From: DASPTR01 sp041481365
GTDB taxonomy: Archaea; Thermoproteota; Bathyarchaeia; Bathyarchaeales; Bathycorpusculaceae
Direction: 5' to 3'
Length of the DNA stretch: 64,000 nucleotides
NCBI GenBank assembly: GCA_041481365.1
Contig: JBGPBS010000001.1
Coordinates: forward strand, 1-64,000
The notes beneath the pieces are model-generated. The model saw nothing but the letters and a program-made list of their open reading frames with translations. It had not been told where the DNA came from and searched no databases. Positions 7,685-16,904 of the stretch are shown piece after piece. Made by a program: the position numbers and the translations under genes. Position 1 is the first letter of the stretch; every line of letters begins with the position of its first letter.

Positions 7685-9547
7685 TCAAGCCTCCCTCGAC
7701 TTCTCAGCTATCCCGATAAGATCGTCCATGCCGAGCTCCTTGAGCTTCTCCACTGTCGGCACACCTTGCTTCGTCCAACCCCTCGAGTCGTAATAATCAT
7801 CCAACATCAGATCAAGCTCCGCCTGCGTCACCAAAGCGCCCTTTGCTGGACCCTCATCAGGAATCGGCTCATGCATAACCTTCCATGGCAAAGTGTCATC
7901 CTTCCTGCCTAGGCCTTCCCTGATGTTGAAAAGTCTGGCCGCATTCTGAATCCTCTCACCGCACCGCTTAAGCTCCTCAGGAGTTATGTCAATCCCGGTT
8001 ACCAGAGTGTAGAGCTTCGCCATGTCCGGCAACTCCTTGTAGTACGTGCCCCTTGAAAACTTGCACACGACGAACGAGTCGATGAGATTATACGTGTCCT
8101 CCATATCCCTGACAAGCTTTCCTCTACCCTTCTCCGCAACAAGACGATTAACCTTGCCCTTCACGTCAAAAGCGTAAGCCCCATGCCGATTATGATCCGC
8201 ACCGCGGAACGAAACCGCGAAACCCAAAGCGGCCGTCTTCAAACACCGAAGATCATACCCAGTAGTCTCAACACCCTTGATGTGTGCAGCCAACTTTTCA
8301 GCCCCCTTGCCTATTTTCTCACTAGCCACTTTCACACCGTCAGCAAGAAGCTCACCGACGCCCTCACGTTTACCGATTTTCTCAACGAGCTGAACCATGG
8401 CTTCAGCGTTGCCAAACTTTGCATCAATACCATCAAGCTGATCTTGCCTCAGCAAGCCTCTCTCGTAACAGTCCATAGCAAAACCTACAGTAACACCGGC
8501 ACTGATAGAGTCCAATCCATAATAGTTCGTCAATTCCATGCCCTTAATAATCGCGTCAAGCCTGTCTACGCCACAGTATGGGCCCAAAGCCCAGAGAGTC
8601 TCATACTCCATCCGCGTCATAGTATTCTTGTACGGGCCCTCCGCAACCACGCACATGTGCTCACACCGCATCGCGCATGAGCTGCAGCCGATGATCTTGG
8701 CCACGTACTTGTCGTTAAGAACCTCACCACTCACCTTCTCGGCGCCTTCAAAACGAGAGTTATTGAAGTTCCGCGTTGGCATGCAAGACAGTGAATTGTG
8801 CACCAAAACGTTCTCAGGCGTCCCGAGCGTCCTGTACTTCTGCGTAGCGGGCCCCTTCATTCTCTCATGAAATTCCTTCACATACTCCATGAACTCGTCT
8901 GGCTTCGCAACCGTAATATCACGGGTTCCACGCACGGCAATCGCCTTAACATTCTTCGACCCCATGACCGCGCCCATTCCCGTTCTTCCGCAAGCCCTAG
9001 TCTTATCATTGATGACGCAGGCCATCCTGGAAAGCTTCTCACCAGCGACTCCGATCGAAGCAACACGAATGTAATAGTCGCCCAGCTCCTCCCTGATCGC
9101 GTCCTCAGTTTCAGCCGGAGACTTGCCCATCAAGCGAGAAGCATCCAGAAGCTGGACCGCATCATCATCAATCCAAACATAAACAGGCTTCTCAGCCTTG
9201 CCCTTGAAAACAACAGCGTCATACCCGGCTCTCTTCAACTCGGTCCCAAAAGAACCATGCGCCTTCGCCTCACCAACCCCGAAACTCTCAGGAGACTTCG
9301 AAACAAAAGCATGACCGTTCCCGCCAGTCGGCCACATGGTTCCCGCAATCGGACCTATGACCAAAATCAACGGGTTCTCAGGACTGAAGGGATCTACTCC
9401 TGCCTTCGAATTATCCAGCCACATCCTGATGCCTAAGCCGATACCGCCGATGTATTTCTTCGCGTAATCCTCATTCAAAGGTTCAACATGAGTCTTTCCG
9501 GACGATAAATCTACATGAAGTACACGGCCAGCATAACCGAACAACAT
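7685..9547 (-). CDS. Aldehyde ferredoxin oxidoreductase (tungstopterin family)
   Basis: The product of about 620 residues starts MLFGYAGRVLHVDLSSGK, as in the AOR family. It has PTGGNGHAFVSKSP and GRTGMGAVMGSKNVKA for the bis-pterin tungsten cofactor, and CSSCAMRCEHMC (about residues 288-299) for the [4Fe-4S] cluster. The family oxidises aldehydes to carboxylates and reduces ferredoxin; substrate range cannot be read from sequence. ATG 9547 is preferred over 9559 because GGAGGATAGC lies directly ahead of it. The gene is followed at once by its ferredoxin subunit. It could link peptide or sugar fermentation to ferredoxin reduction or, in reverse, reduce acids. Confidence 0.92.
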   Translation of the reverse strand: MLFGYAGRVLHVDLSSGKTHVEPLNEDYAKKYIGGIGLGIRMWLDNSKAGVDPFSPENPLILVIGPIAGTMWPTGGNGHAFVSKSPESFGVGEAKAHGSFGTELKRAGYDAVVFKGKAEKPVYVWIDDDAVQLLDASRLMGKSPAETEDAIREELGDYYIRVASIGVAGEKLSRMACVINDKTRACGRTGMGAVMGSKNVKAIAVRGTRDITVAKPDEFMEYVKEFHERMKGPATQKYRTLGTPENVLVHNSLSCMPTRNFNNSRFEGAEKVSGEVLNDKYVAKIIGCSSCAMRCEHMCVVAEGPYKNTMTRMEYETLWALGPYCGVDRLDAIIKGMELTNYYGLDSISAGVTVGFAMDCYERGLLRQDQLDGIDAKFGNAEAMVQLVEKIGKREGVGELLADGVKVASEKIGKGAEKLAAHIKGVETTGYDLRCLKTAALGFAVSFRGADHNRHGAYAFDVKGKVNRLVAEKGRGKLVRDMEDTYNLIDSFVVCKFSRGTYYKELPDMAKLYTLVTGIDITPEELKRCGERIQNAARLFNIREGLGRKDDTLPWKVMHEPIPDEGPAKGALVTQAELDLMLDDYYDSRGWTKQGVPTVEKLKELGMDDLIGIAEKSREA

Positions 9548-9603
9548 GCTATCCTCCATGCTCGTTCAACGTTAAGTTTTGGTGATTAATATTAATTTAT
9601 CCC

Positions 9604-9611
9604 TTTAAAGC
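9604..9611 (-). promoter_or_regulatory. Probable TATA box of the AOR operon
   Basis: On the minus strand GAGCTTTAAAGGGAT lies about 57 bases ahead of the AOR start. An initiation point about 25 bases downstream would leave a leader of roughly 30 bases containing the ribosome binding site. The AT-rich TTAATATTAATC just downstream is an alternative TATA element. Confidence 0.4.
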
Positions 9612-9703
9612 TCAGAAAACGCTCATGCCTGAGAGGAAGACTTTGCCTGTAAAAACTATGCTTGCGCGAATTCGTAAGCGAACAGAATCGAGAAAAGAGG
9701 AAG

Positions 9704-11269
9704 CTAGAGCGACTCTTTTAGCAGTTCAAGAACGTCCTTCACGGCAATCTTGCTCTCTACGTCAAGTACTTTCACAGCATCTTCCAACGTTGTCACACAA
9801 TATGGACAGGCCACCGCGACAGTGTCGACGCCAAGATCTAGGGCTTCCTTCACTCTGTTCACGCAAGGCCTCTTTTCAGGTTGGGCATCCTCTGTCCAGA
9901 CTCGTCCTGCGCCGCCGCCGCAACAGAAGCTGCTCTGCCTCGTCCTCCTCATCTCAACAAGCTGTAAGCCTGGTATCGCCTGCAAAACCTGCCTCGGCGC
10001 ATCATACACTTCGTTGCGTTTGCCGAGAAAACACGGGTCGTGATACGCAACCTTTTTCTTCACGGGTTTCACTGGCTTGATCTTGCCTTGCTTTACAGCG
10101 TCGGCCAAGAACTGCGTGTAATGCTGGACGTTGAGCTTCTCGTCAGCGTATGGCTGGTCATTCTTGAACGTGTTGAAACAATGCGGTGACAGCGTGACAA
10201 TCTTGTTTGAAGCGAATTTCCTGAACATTTCAACATTATGCTTAGCAAGTTCCTCGAACAGGCCTTTTTCGCCCAACCGGAGCATATGATCCCCGCAGCA
10301 CCATTCTTCAGCTCCAAGCGTGGCAAAGCTTACGCCTAACTTGGTAAACACTTGTGCCATCGTTCTTGCGATTTCCTGGTTTCTCAAATCATAGACGTCG
10401 GAACAGCAGACGAAGAACAGCACGTCAGCCTTTGTTGCTGTCGGGTAGGCTTCGACATTCAGGTCCTTAGCCCAGTCCATGCGTTTGCCCTGATGGGTAC
10501 CCATCGGGTTATGGTACTTGTAGACTCTTTCAAGAACATCGATGACTGTCTTTGGAAGGTTTCCCGCTTCCACGAGCAAGCTGTGGTCATCGACTATGGC
10601 GTTTGCACAGCCGACAAGCTTGGGGCAGAATAAAGTGCAGGAGTTGCACTGCGTGCACAGCCAAATGTTGTCAGCCATCGGCTTCAGTCGTCCTGGACAT
10701 CCTTGATCTCTTGAGTCTTTGACGAACCTGTAGTTGGCTGTCAAGCTTTCCGGGCCGAGAAACTTCTCGTCGATCGCGGCTGGACAGGCGGAGTAGCAGA
10801 TTGAGCATTTGATGCACAGCGTCAAGTCCCAGAACTTCTTGAGCTCAGCCGGCAACTGGGCAAATTCATTAGCCTTCTTAAACTCTTCTTCAGGCTTGAT
10901 CAGAACATTCTTTATCTTCTTATACTGGTCAAAGAACGGTTGAATGTCCACGACAAGGTCTCTTATGATAGGCAAGTTTGCGATGGGCTCGATCACGAGC
11001 GAATCAGCGTTAAGATGTAGAACTTGCGTGTAGCAGGCAAGCATGGGCTGACCGTTTATGTTGACCGCGCAGCTTCCGCAGATCCCCATTCTGCACGAGT
11101 GCCTGAACGTCAGCGTCTCATCAAGGTTGTCTTTAATGTACAGGAGAGAGTCGAGGACGGTTGTTCCCTTTCGGATCGGAACCTTATACGTGGAAACACT
11201 GCTCTTTTTGCCTTCCGCGTCGTACCTGCTTATCTTGAACTCAACGATCTTTTCGACTTTCGTGCTCAC
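9704..11269 (-). CDS. tfrB: Fumarate reductase iron-sulfur subunit fused to HdrB-like domains (TfrB-like)
   Basis: The N-terminal third is an SdhB/FrdB-type iron-sulfur protein: a [2Fe-2S] site C59, C64, C67, C79, then CIKCSICYSACP (152-163) and CTQCNSCTLFCP (205-216). The C-terminal half has two cysteine-rich CCG domains as in HdrB (CCSDVYDL with CCGDHM, then HDPCFLG with FCCGGGAG). This fusion is the hallmark of TfrB, the thiol:fumarate reductase subunit of methanogens that couples coenzyme M plus coenzyme B oxidation to fumarate reduction. No membrane anchor gene is adjacent, which fits a soluble enzyme. The GTG start at 11269 follows AGGAGGATTA. The true thiol partner in this organism is unknown. 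Confidence 0.85.
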   Translation of the reverse strand: MSTKVEKIVEFKISRYDAEGKKSSVSTYKVPIRKGTTVLDSLLYIKDNLDETLTFRHSCRMGICGSCAVNINGQPMLACYTQVLHLNADSLVIEPIANLPIIRDLVVDIQPFFDQYKKIKNVLIKPEEEFKKANEFAQLPAELKKFWDLTLCIKCSICYSACPAAIDEKFLGPESLTANYRFVKDSRDQGCPGRLKPMADNIWLCTQCNSCTLFCPKLVGCANAIVDDHSLLVEAGNLPKTVIDVLERVYKYHNPMGTHQGKRMDWAKDLNVEAYPTATKADVLFFVCCSDVYDLRNQEIARTMAQVFTKLGVSFATLGAEEWCCGDHMLRLGEKGLFEELAKHNVEMFRKFASNKIVTLSPHCFNTFKNDQPYADEKLNVQHYTQFLADAVKQGKIKPVKPVKKKVAYHDPCFLGKRNEVYDAPRQVLQAIPGLQLVEMRRTRQSSFCCGGGAGRVWTEDAQPEKRPCVNRVKEALDLGVDTVAVACPYCVTTLEDAVKVLDVESKIAVKDVLELLKESL

Positions 11270-11282
11270 GGCATTAATCCTC

Positions 11283-12980
11283 CTAGTAGGTTCTGGCCAC
11301 CGGGGCCCACTTCATGATCGTCACCGGCATGTACTCAAGCCTTGGACCTTCCTTGGTGTAATAAGCCAATGTGTGCTTCAGCCAGTTCTGATCGTCGCGT
11401 TTCGGAAAGTCAACCCTTGAGTGCGCTCCTCTTGATTCCGCCCTCGGCAATGCACTCGCAACTGTGACCTCCGCAAGCTCCAGCATGAAATCAAGCTGCA
11501 GCAAGTTGAACAATCCGGTGTTGAATGGTTGGCTTTTATCCTCTAGCTTCACGTTTTTGAACCTTGTCCTAAGCGCTCTGATCTCTTTCAAGGCGATTTC
11601 GAGATGGTCGCCCTTCCGGTAGATCCAAACCTTGTCACCCATCACGCGTCTCATTTCGTCTCTTAAGACTGAGACCCTCTCATGGCCTTCTTTTCTAACC
11701 AGCTCGGAGACTCTTTTCTCCTCGGCCTGAAGCTTCTCATTCGGAATCTCCCGCAGGTTCGTTGACAATGCATGTTTGGCGGCTTCCTCTCCGGCCACTG
11801 CGCCGAAGACCAAGCAGTCTGCGGTCGAGTTTGTGCCGAGCCTGTTTGCACCGTGTATGCTTATGCATGAGCATTCGCCAGCTGCGTATAAGCCTGCAAT
11901 TGGAGTTTCAGACTTGATGTTGGCTTTGATTCCCCCCATCGAATAATGTGCCGCTGGCCTGATCGGTATGACTTCCTTAACGGGATCCACTCCGCCGAGC
12001 TTTATGGCAACGTCCCGGATGAGCGGCAGCCTCTCATTTATCTTCTCCTCACCCAAATGCCTCAGGTCTAGAGCAATGTAAGGCCCATAAGGTCCAGGCA
12101 GGCCTCGGCCTTCGTTGATCTCAGTCTGTTCCGCCCGGGAAACAACGTCCCGCGGAGCTAACTCCAACTTCTCGGGCGCATATTTATTCATGAAACGGTC
12201 GCCATTAACGTTGATCAGGTATCCTCCTTCTCCTCGTGCTCCCTCAGTGATGAGCACGCCTGAGGGCACCAAGCCTGTCGGATGGAATTGGACGAATTCC
12301 ATATCTTCCAGCGGAACTCCAGCCCTATAGGCCATGGCCATTCCGTCGCCTGTAGTTGAATGCGAAAAAGTCGTGAACTCGTAGATACGCTCGTGGCCTC
12401 CTGTCGCGATTATGATCGACTTTGCACGGATAGCCTGCATTTCTCCAGTCTTCATCTCTATACCTGTCAATCCTAAGGCAGTCTTGTTTTCAGTTATGAT
12501 CGAAGTGGCAAACCATTCGTCGTAGAATTTCAAGTTCCCGTACGTAACAGCTTTACCGTAAATCGCGTGCATCTCGTGGAAGCCCGTCATATCTGCAGCG
12601 AAGCATGCCCTCGCTTGAGAGTGCCCTCCAAACGGGCGCTGGTCAATCTTCCCCTGTGTCGTCCGGCTCCAAGGACATCCCCAATGCTCAGTTAGAACTA
12701 TCTCTCTGGGCGCCTGTTTTACAAAGTACTCCACAACATCCTGATCTGCGAGAAAGTCAGCGCCCTTCACCGTGTCATAAGCATGTAGGTCAAGCGAGTC
12801 TTTTTCATTCATTACCGCCGCCGTTCCACCCTGAGCACACACTGAATGCGACCGCAACGGATGATGCTTGGAGAGAACAATTATGTCGAGTTTGTCGCTG
12901 ACCTCTGCCGCAGCAACGGCAGCCCTGAGCCCTGCAAGGCCAGCTCCAATTATAACAACATCATGGGCATGCTTTTCCAT
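11283..12980 (-). CDS. tfrA: Fumarate reductase/succinate dehydrogenase flavoprotein (TfrA-like)
   Basis: The protein of about 565 residues has the FAD-binding GAGLAGLRAA near its start, RSHSVCAQGG with the histidine (H45 from this start) that anchors FAD covalently in the family, the substrate-loop HPTG and RGEGG, and AAHYSMGG. It is the catalytic subunit for the fumarate/succinate interconversion and pairs with the downstream subunit 13 bases away. ATG 12980 is preferred over GTG 12989 because GGTGAGATTG precedes it. CTATAAAACATA about 50 bases upstream is a likely TATA box. Without membrane subunits, a thiol-driven fumarate reductase is more likely than a quinone-linked dehydrogenase. Confidence 0.88.
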   Translation of the reverse strand: MEKHAHDVVIIGAGLAGLRAAVAAAEVSDKLDIIVLSKHHPLRSHSVCAQGGTAAVMNEKDSLDLHAYDTVKGADFLADQDVVEYFVKQAPREIVLTEHWGCPWSRTTQGKIDQRPFGGHSQARACFAADMTGFHEMHAIYGKAVTYGNLKFYDEWFATSIITENKTALGLTGIEMKTGEMQAIRAKSIIIATGGHERIYEFTTFSHSTTGDGMAMAYRAGVPLEDMEFVQFHPTGLVPSGVLITEGARGEGGYLINVNGDRFMNKYAPEKLELAPRDVVSRAEQTEINEGRGLPGPYGPYIALDLRHLGEEKINERLPLIRDVAIKLGGVDPVKEVIPIRPAAHYSMGGIKANIKSETPIAGLYAAGECSCISIHGANRLGTNSTADCLVFGAVAGEEAAKHALSTNLREIPNEKLQAEEKRVSELVRKEGHERVSVLRDEMRRVMGDKVWIYRKGDHLEIALKEIRALRTRFKNVKLEDKSQPFNTGLFNLLQLDFMLELAEVTVASALPRAESRGAHSRVDFPKRDDQNWLKHTLAYYTKEGPRLEYMPVTIMKWAPVARTY

Positions 12981-13108
12981 CAATCTCACCTGTTTTTTAA
13001 AGTCTAATTTAGGCTATGACCTATGTTTTATAGTTTTTCCAGCCTCCAGCATCATTATTATGTCTACTCGCCTGGCAGAAGCATAAGCCATACTGGTGAT
13101 CTTATAAG

Positions 13109-13118
13109 ATTTTTATAT
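13109..13118 (+). promoter_or_regulatory. TATA box of the GMP synthase operon
   Basis: ATTTTTATATTCC lies about 33 bases ahead of the ATG at 13150, after CTTATAAG. Initiation about 25 bases downstream would leave a short leader that still contains AGGTTGTGA. The spacing is typical for archaeal promoters. Confidence 0.5.
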
Positions 13119-13149
13119 TCCCATTTGTTTCTCTAGGTTGTGAAAGTTC

Positions 13150-14103
13150 ATGTTCGACGCCCAAAAGTTCATAACCGAATCCATCAGCACGCTAAAAGAA
13201 AAGATAAAGGGCAGAGCCATCATCGGGGTTTCTGGCGGCGTCGACTCCACCACCGCTGCAATCTTGACAAACAAGGCAGTAGGCGAGAACCTCGTATGCG
13301 TTTTGGTCGACACTGGTTACATGAGAAAGAATGAAATAGCGGAAAACGAGAAAATTCTCACCAGACTCGGCTTGAACGTTCTTGTCATTGACGCACAGGA
13401 AAGATTCTATCAGAAACTCAGCGGAGTAGTTGATCCCGAGCAGAAGCGCAAAATCATAGGCGAATTGTTCATAAGAGTTTTCGAGGAAGTTGCCAGAAAA
13501 GAGAATGTGAAATGCTTCGTACAGGGAACCATCGCCCCCGATTGGATAGAGAGCGGAGGCGGTCTGAGAGACAGGATCAAATCCCATCATAATGTCGGAG
13601 GCCTGCCTGAAAAAATCGAAATCGCAGTCATCGAGCCCCTCCGAGATCTTTACAAGGACGAAGTCCGAATTGTCGGGTGCGCTTTAGGCTTGCCAGCAGA
13701 GCTTTATGAACGGCAGCCGTTCCCCGGCCCAGGCCTGGCCGTAAGAATCATCGGCGAAGCCACTCCCGAGAGTGCAGGCATAGTCCGGGAAGCATGCGCT
13801 ATAGTGGAAGAAGAAATTGAAAAGGCCTCAACAGAAGGACTGATGAACCTTCCGTGGCAGTATTTTGCTGTTTTGCTCCCCTGCAAAGCAGTCGGTGTTC
13901 ACGGTGATGTGAGGGCTTATGGGAAGGTTGTTGTTGTTCGAGCCGTCGAAAGCCTGGACGGGATGAGCGCTTCTTACTCGAAGATCCCGCATGGAGTATT
14001 GGAAACGATCTCTGTCAGGATTACGAACACTTTGAAGGACGACGTGAGCAGAGTGGTGTTCGACATAACTAACAAGCCGCCTGGGACGATTGAGTATGAG
14101 TAG
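13150..14103 (+). CDS. guaAb: GMP synthase, ATP-pyrophosphatase subunit
   Basis: The 317-residue protein is the synthetase half of archaeal two-subunit GMP synthase. The PP-loop GVSGGVDST is at about 26-34; FVQGTIAPDWIE, RIKSHHNVGGLPE, FPGPGLAVRI and the C-terminal KPPGTIEYE are all characteristic. It adenylates XMP and uses ammonia from the glutaminase subunit to make GMP in the cytosol. The glutaminase gene overlaps its end by eight bases, which fits a stoichiometric pair. The length is complete. Confidence 0.95.
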   Translation: MFDAQKFITESISTLKEKIKGRAIIGVSGGVDSTTAAILTNKAVGENLVCVLVDTGYMRKNEIAENEKILTRLGLNVLVIDAQERFYQKLSGVVDPEQKRKIIGELFIRVFEEVARKENVKCFVQGTIAPDWIESGGGLRDRIKSHHNVGGLPEKIEIAVIEPLRDLYKDEVRIVGCALGLPAELYERQPFPGPGLAVRIIGEATPESAGIVREACAIVEEEIEKASTEGLMNLPWQYFAVLLPCKAVGVHGDVRAYGKVVVVRAVESLDGMSASYSKIPHGVLETISVRITNTLKDDVSRVVFDITNKPPGTIEYE

Positions 14104-14677
14104 ACAGACGAAGGTTTATGTCGTTGACAACGGCGGTCAGTGGACTCACAGGATCTGGCGAGTGTTAAGAGAGCTTGGTTGTGAGTCAAAGATTATCGCA
14201 AACGTTACGCCCGTTGATCAGATAGATGCTGACGCGTTGGTATTGAGCGGCGGAGCCCCCCGAGTGGCTTGGGAGTCTCCGAGACTGGGCAACTGCGGAG
14301 AGTATTTTGAGCGTTTCAGCGGACCCATTCTCAGTGAGTGTGTTGGCATGCAACTGATGGCGATTCATTTCGGCGGGAAAGCAGGTCCGGCTGAAATTCC
14401 AGAATACGGTTTGTCAAGACTGAAAGTCATCGTGGAGGACGATTTGTTCAAAGGATTACCGAGAGAGTTTATGGTTTGGGAGTCGCATAACGACGAAGTG
14501 AAAGACGTGCCGAACTTTGCGATTCTTGCCATGTCTCAGAATTGCAAAATTCAGGCGGTGAAGCACGTGAAGAAACCGCTTTACGGCGTCCAGTTTCATC
14601 CTGAAGTGAACGACACTGAATACGGAAACCGAATTCTGAACAACTTCGTTAGCGTGGTACAGCCAAGACAAGAATAA
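14096..14677 (+). CDS. guaAa: GMP synthase, glutamine amidotransferase subunit
   Basis: This class I glutaminase of about 193 residues supplies ammonia to the preceding subunit. It starts MSRQTKVYVVDNGGQ. The nucleophile cysteine lies in ILSECVGMQ and the His-Glu pair in VQFHPEVNDTEYG. In most relatives the nucleophile elbow is GIC(Y/L)GMQ; here Ser-Glu replaces Gly-Ile just before the cysteine, which is unusual since the glycine helps form the oxyanion hole. ATG 14096 is preferred; a TTG six bases earlier is possible. It is cytosolic and translationally coupled. Confidence 0.92.
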   Translation: MSRQTKVYVVDNGGQWTHRIWRVLRELGCESKIIANVTPVDQIDADALVLSGGAPRVAWESPRLGNCGEYFERFSGPILSECVGMQLMAIHFGGKAGPAEIPEYGLSRLKVIVEDDLFKGLPREFMVWESHNDEVKDVPNFAILAMSQNCKIQAVKHVKKPLYGVQFHPEVNDTEYGNRILNNFVSVVQPRQE

Positions 14678-14678
14678 G

Positions 14679-15017
14679 CTAAGACTTTACCATCGTGAGA
14701 AGCATCTTGAATCTCGTCCTTGCCTTCAAGCTGTGCGATTCGTTGGCTGGCAACATAATCATTTCTCCAGTTTCCAATCGATGCGCTTTGCCTGAAATTG
14801 TTACTTCTGCCTTGCCATCGACGATCAGAACCATAGCATCGTACGGTGCAGTGTGCTCGCTCAGCCCCTGGCCCTCGTCAAACGCGAACAACGTTACGGT
14901 TCCTGCTTCCTTATCGATCAGAGTTCGGCTAACCACTGATGCTTCCTGATAGTCCATCAGATTGATCAGCCTCGCCACCTTCGATTGAGGCTTCCTGTTC
15001 TTCTCCAAGTTAACCAT
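14679..15017 (-). CDS. Single-domain cupin protein
   Basis: The 112-residue protein has one cupin barrel: the first motif runs through GLSEHTAPYDAMVLIVDGKAE and the second through LETGEMIMLPANESHSLKA. H-x(3-4) residues and the glutamate expected for metal binding are only partly present (H in SEHTAP, H in ESHSL). Small cupins of this kind bind metals, sugars or act as sensors, and the substrate cannot be told. It lies convergent to the GMP synthase operon, one base from its end. Confidence 0.8.
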   Translation of the reverse strand: MVNLEKNRKPQSKVARLINLMDYQEASVVSRTLIDKEAGTVTLFAFDEGQGLSEHTAPYDAMVLIVDGKAEVTISGKAHRLETGEMIMLPANESHSLKARTRFKMLLTMVKS

Positions 15018-15268
15018 AACCCTGACTAGTCTATACTGAGCGATCAGCTTTTCTTCTTTTCTTTCGCGAAAATACGTTGCTTATTCGGCGTGGGCAGTTC
15101 ATGGCCGGATGGTACAGGCAGTTTTTCCTCTTCAACATTCCCTTGCGTTGCATGTCTGATTCCGACACTAATCAAGGGCAAAGGAATATGAAGCAATAGA
15201 GCAGCTGTGCTTGGAAACTCTTTTATGGCGATCTTACGAAGCCAGTAGGTATCCAAGCAAAGGAGAAA

Positions 15269-15676
15269 GTGCAAGTGTTTGTTCGAATTGATCACGTAGG
15301 TATCGCCGTAAAGAACTTGGATGATGCGGTTCATGTTTATCGTGACATTCTAGGCTTTAAGGTTGAGGGCATTCACGTCCTAGCCGAAAGGAAAGTTAGG
15401 GTGGCCCTGGTCTCTGCAGGCGGTGATGCGCGGATTGAGCTTTTGGAGCCACTTGGCAACGACAGTACGATTGCCAAGTTTCTGGAAAGCCACGGTGAGG
15501 GCATTCATCATTTTGCAGTGGAAGTCAAAGATATCGAAAGTGTCCTTGCTGAGCTTAAGCGAAAGGGCGTAACGTTGATTGATGATAAACCTAGGAACGG
15601 TGCTGAGGGAAAAAAAATCGCATTCGTCCATCCGAAAAGTACGAACGGGGTGCTCTTGGAACTCGTGATGCAGTAG
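15269..15676 (+). CDS. mce: Methylmalonyl-CoA epimerase (VOC family)
   Basis: The protein of about 135 residues has the two-repeat glyoxalase/VOC fold with RIDHVGIAVKNLDDAV, GDARIELLEP, GEGIHHFAVEV and NGVLLELV, placing metal ligands H, E, H, E as in methylmalonyl-CoA epimerase. The enzyme converts (R)- and (S)-methylmalonyl-CoA in propionate or 2-oxoacid metabolism. A mutase or carboxylase gene is not present in the window; a biotin ligase follows nearby. The start may be GTG 15269 or GTG 15275; the spacing from GGAG favours the latter. Confidence 0.88.
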   Translation: MQVFVRIDHVGIAVKNLDDAVHVYRDILGFKVEGIHVLAERKVRVALVSAGGDARIELLEPLGNDSTIAKFLESHGEGIHHFAVEVKDIESVLAELKRKGVTLIDDKPRNGAEGKKIAFVHPKSTNGVLLELVMQ

Positions 15677-15796
15677 CTCGCTGCTCAAGAAAGATGAATC
15701 GGTCGTTCTCGCAGTCAGCCTCAACGGTATGTTTTTCTGCGGAGAGACGTTTTAAACCCTGTAAAAGTGAGCCGTCGCTGGCTTACGGTGTTTGCA

Positions 15797-16582
15797 ATGA
15801 TAAACGTGAACAGGCTTCAGGAGCTGTTGCGGACCCGGCGCATTGGGAGAAGCATCGTTTTCAGCGACACGGTCGCTTCGACGAATGATTTGGCCAAGGA
15901 ATTGGCAGCTCTGGGCGCAATGGATGGAACCGTAGTCCTTGCCGAAACTCAAACACGTGGTCGTGGAAGACTCTGCAGGGAGTGGATTTCGCCCGCTGGC
16001 GGTTTGTGGCTCTCGACGATTCTTAAACCCAAGCTTGAACCTTCACATGCGTGCAAACTCGTGTTCGTAGCGGGGTTGGCCGTGGCAAACACGTTGCGTG
16101 AACTGTATGACTTGGCTGTGGCTACGAAGTGGCCTAATGACGTTTTGGCGAATGGGAAGAAAATGTGTGGAATACTGGCGGAAATGAACACGATGGGACG
16201 AAGACTCAACTATGTTGTGCTAGGAATCGGAATTAATGCAAATTTCGAGGTGAAAGTCTTCCCAGAAGCCCTGAGGGAAAGTGCGACGACGCTGCAGAAA
16301 GAGCTTGGAGGAAAGGTCAATCTCGAACGACTGCTCAGAGTTCTTCTTGAGAAGCTGGAAAGCACGTACGATCTGTTCACGAGTCAAGGATTTCCTGCCG
16401 TCATGGATGAGTGGAAAAGCTTTGCTTGCTTTCTGGGAAGACACGTTGAAGTGATGAATACCAACGAGGAATTCGATGGTTTAGCGTTAGACGTAGACGG
16501 TGACGGATCTTTGATTTTGAGACTTGAGGACGGATCCATGAGGCGCGTTCTTGTAGGAGACGTTTCAGTCCGGGTTGGATGA
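15797..16582 (+). CDS. birA: Biotin--[carboxylase] ligase
   Basis: The protein of about 261 residues has the biotin protein ligase fold: SDTVASTNDLAKELA, then AETQTRGRGRL for biotinyl-AMP binding, WISPAGGLWLS, and ATKWPNDVLANGKKMCGILAE, followed by a small SH3-like C-terminal domain. It activates biotin and attaches it to a carboxylase carrier lysine. There is no N-terminal helix-turn-helix, so it is not a BirA-type repressor. The frame is open from GTG 15767, but TTTTAAACC near 15748 places the promoter such that ATG 15797 is the likelier start. Confidence 0.9.
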   Translation: MINVNRLQELLRTRRIGRSIVFSDTVASTNDLAKELAALGAMDGTVVLAETQTRGRGRLCREWISPAGGLWLSTILKPKLEPSHACKLVFVAGLAVANTLRELYDLAVATKWPNDVLANGKKMCGILAEMNTMGRRLNYVVLGIGINANFEVKVFPEALRESATTLQKELGGKVNLERLLRVLLEKLESTYDLFTSQGFPAVMDEWKSFACFLGRHVEVMNTNEEFDGLALDVDGDGSLILRLEDGSMRRVLVGDVSVRVG

Positions 16583-16904
16583 GACTTCGCAGATGCAGGC
16601 GTTTTTTCAGGTTCATGCCCCCCTCCCAGGTTTCAACGCATCATGAATATTCGGATCCAAATATGCCGACCCGACGCTTCCTCAGACAAATCTGCTCTTG
16701 TATAGGGAGCTTCTCAGTGACGCCACGTCCCATTCGGGTGAAATTGGGCTTGCAGCCTGATTCTTTGTCTCAGATACGGGCCAAACGTTTTTATAAGAGA
16801 ATCGTAGTTTGATGGTGTTGTCACATTAACTCATGTAATCAACGAAGCTTTTGAAAGCTTTTGGCAAATGCATGAAGGATTCTGTGGCAGGAGAAATGAT
16901 ATAG
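16583..16904 (+). promoter_or_regulatory. Intergenic region with TATA box for the helicase gene
   Basis: No gene was found here. TTTTTATAAG at 16788-16797 is a good TATA box and predicts a long leader of about 80 bases before the helicase ATG at 16905. A long 5' leader is common for helicase genes under temperature or growth control in archaea, but no specific structure was identified. Confidence 0.5.

Noticed and set aside
15018..15334. Minus-strand frames upstream of the cupin gene with lysine-rich ends.
   Set aside because: They overlap the epimerase start, have no binding site and show no known motif.
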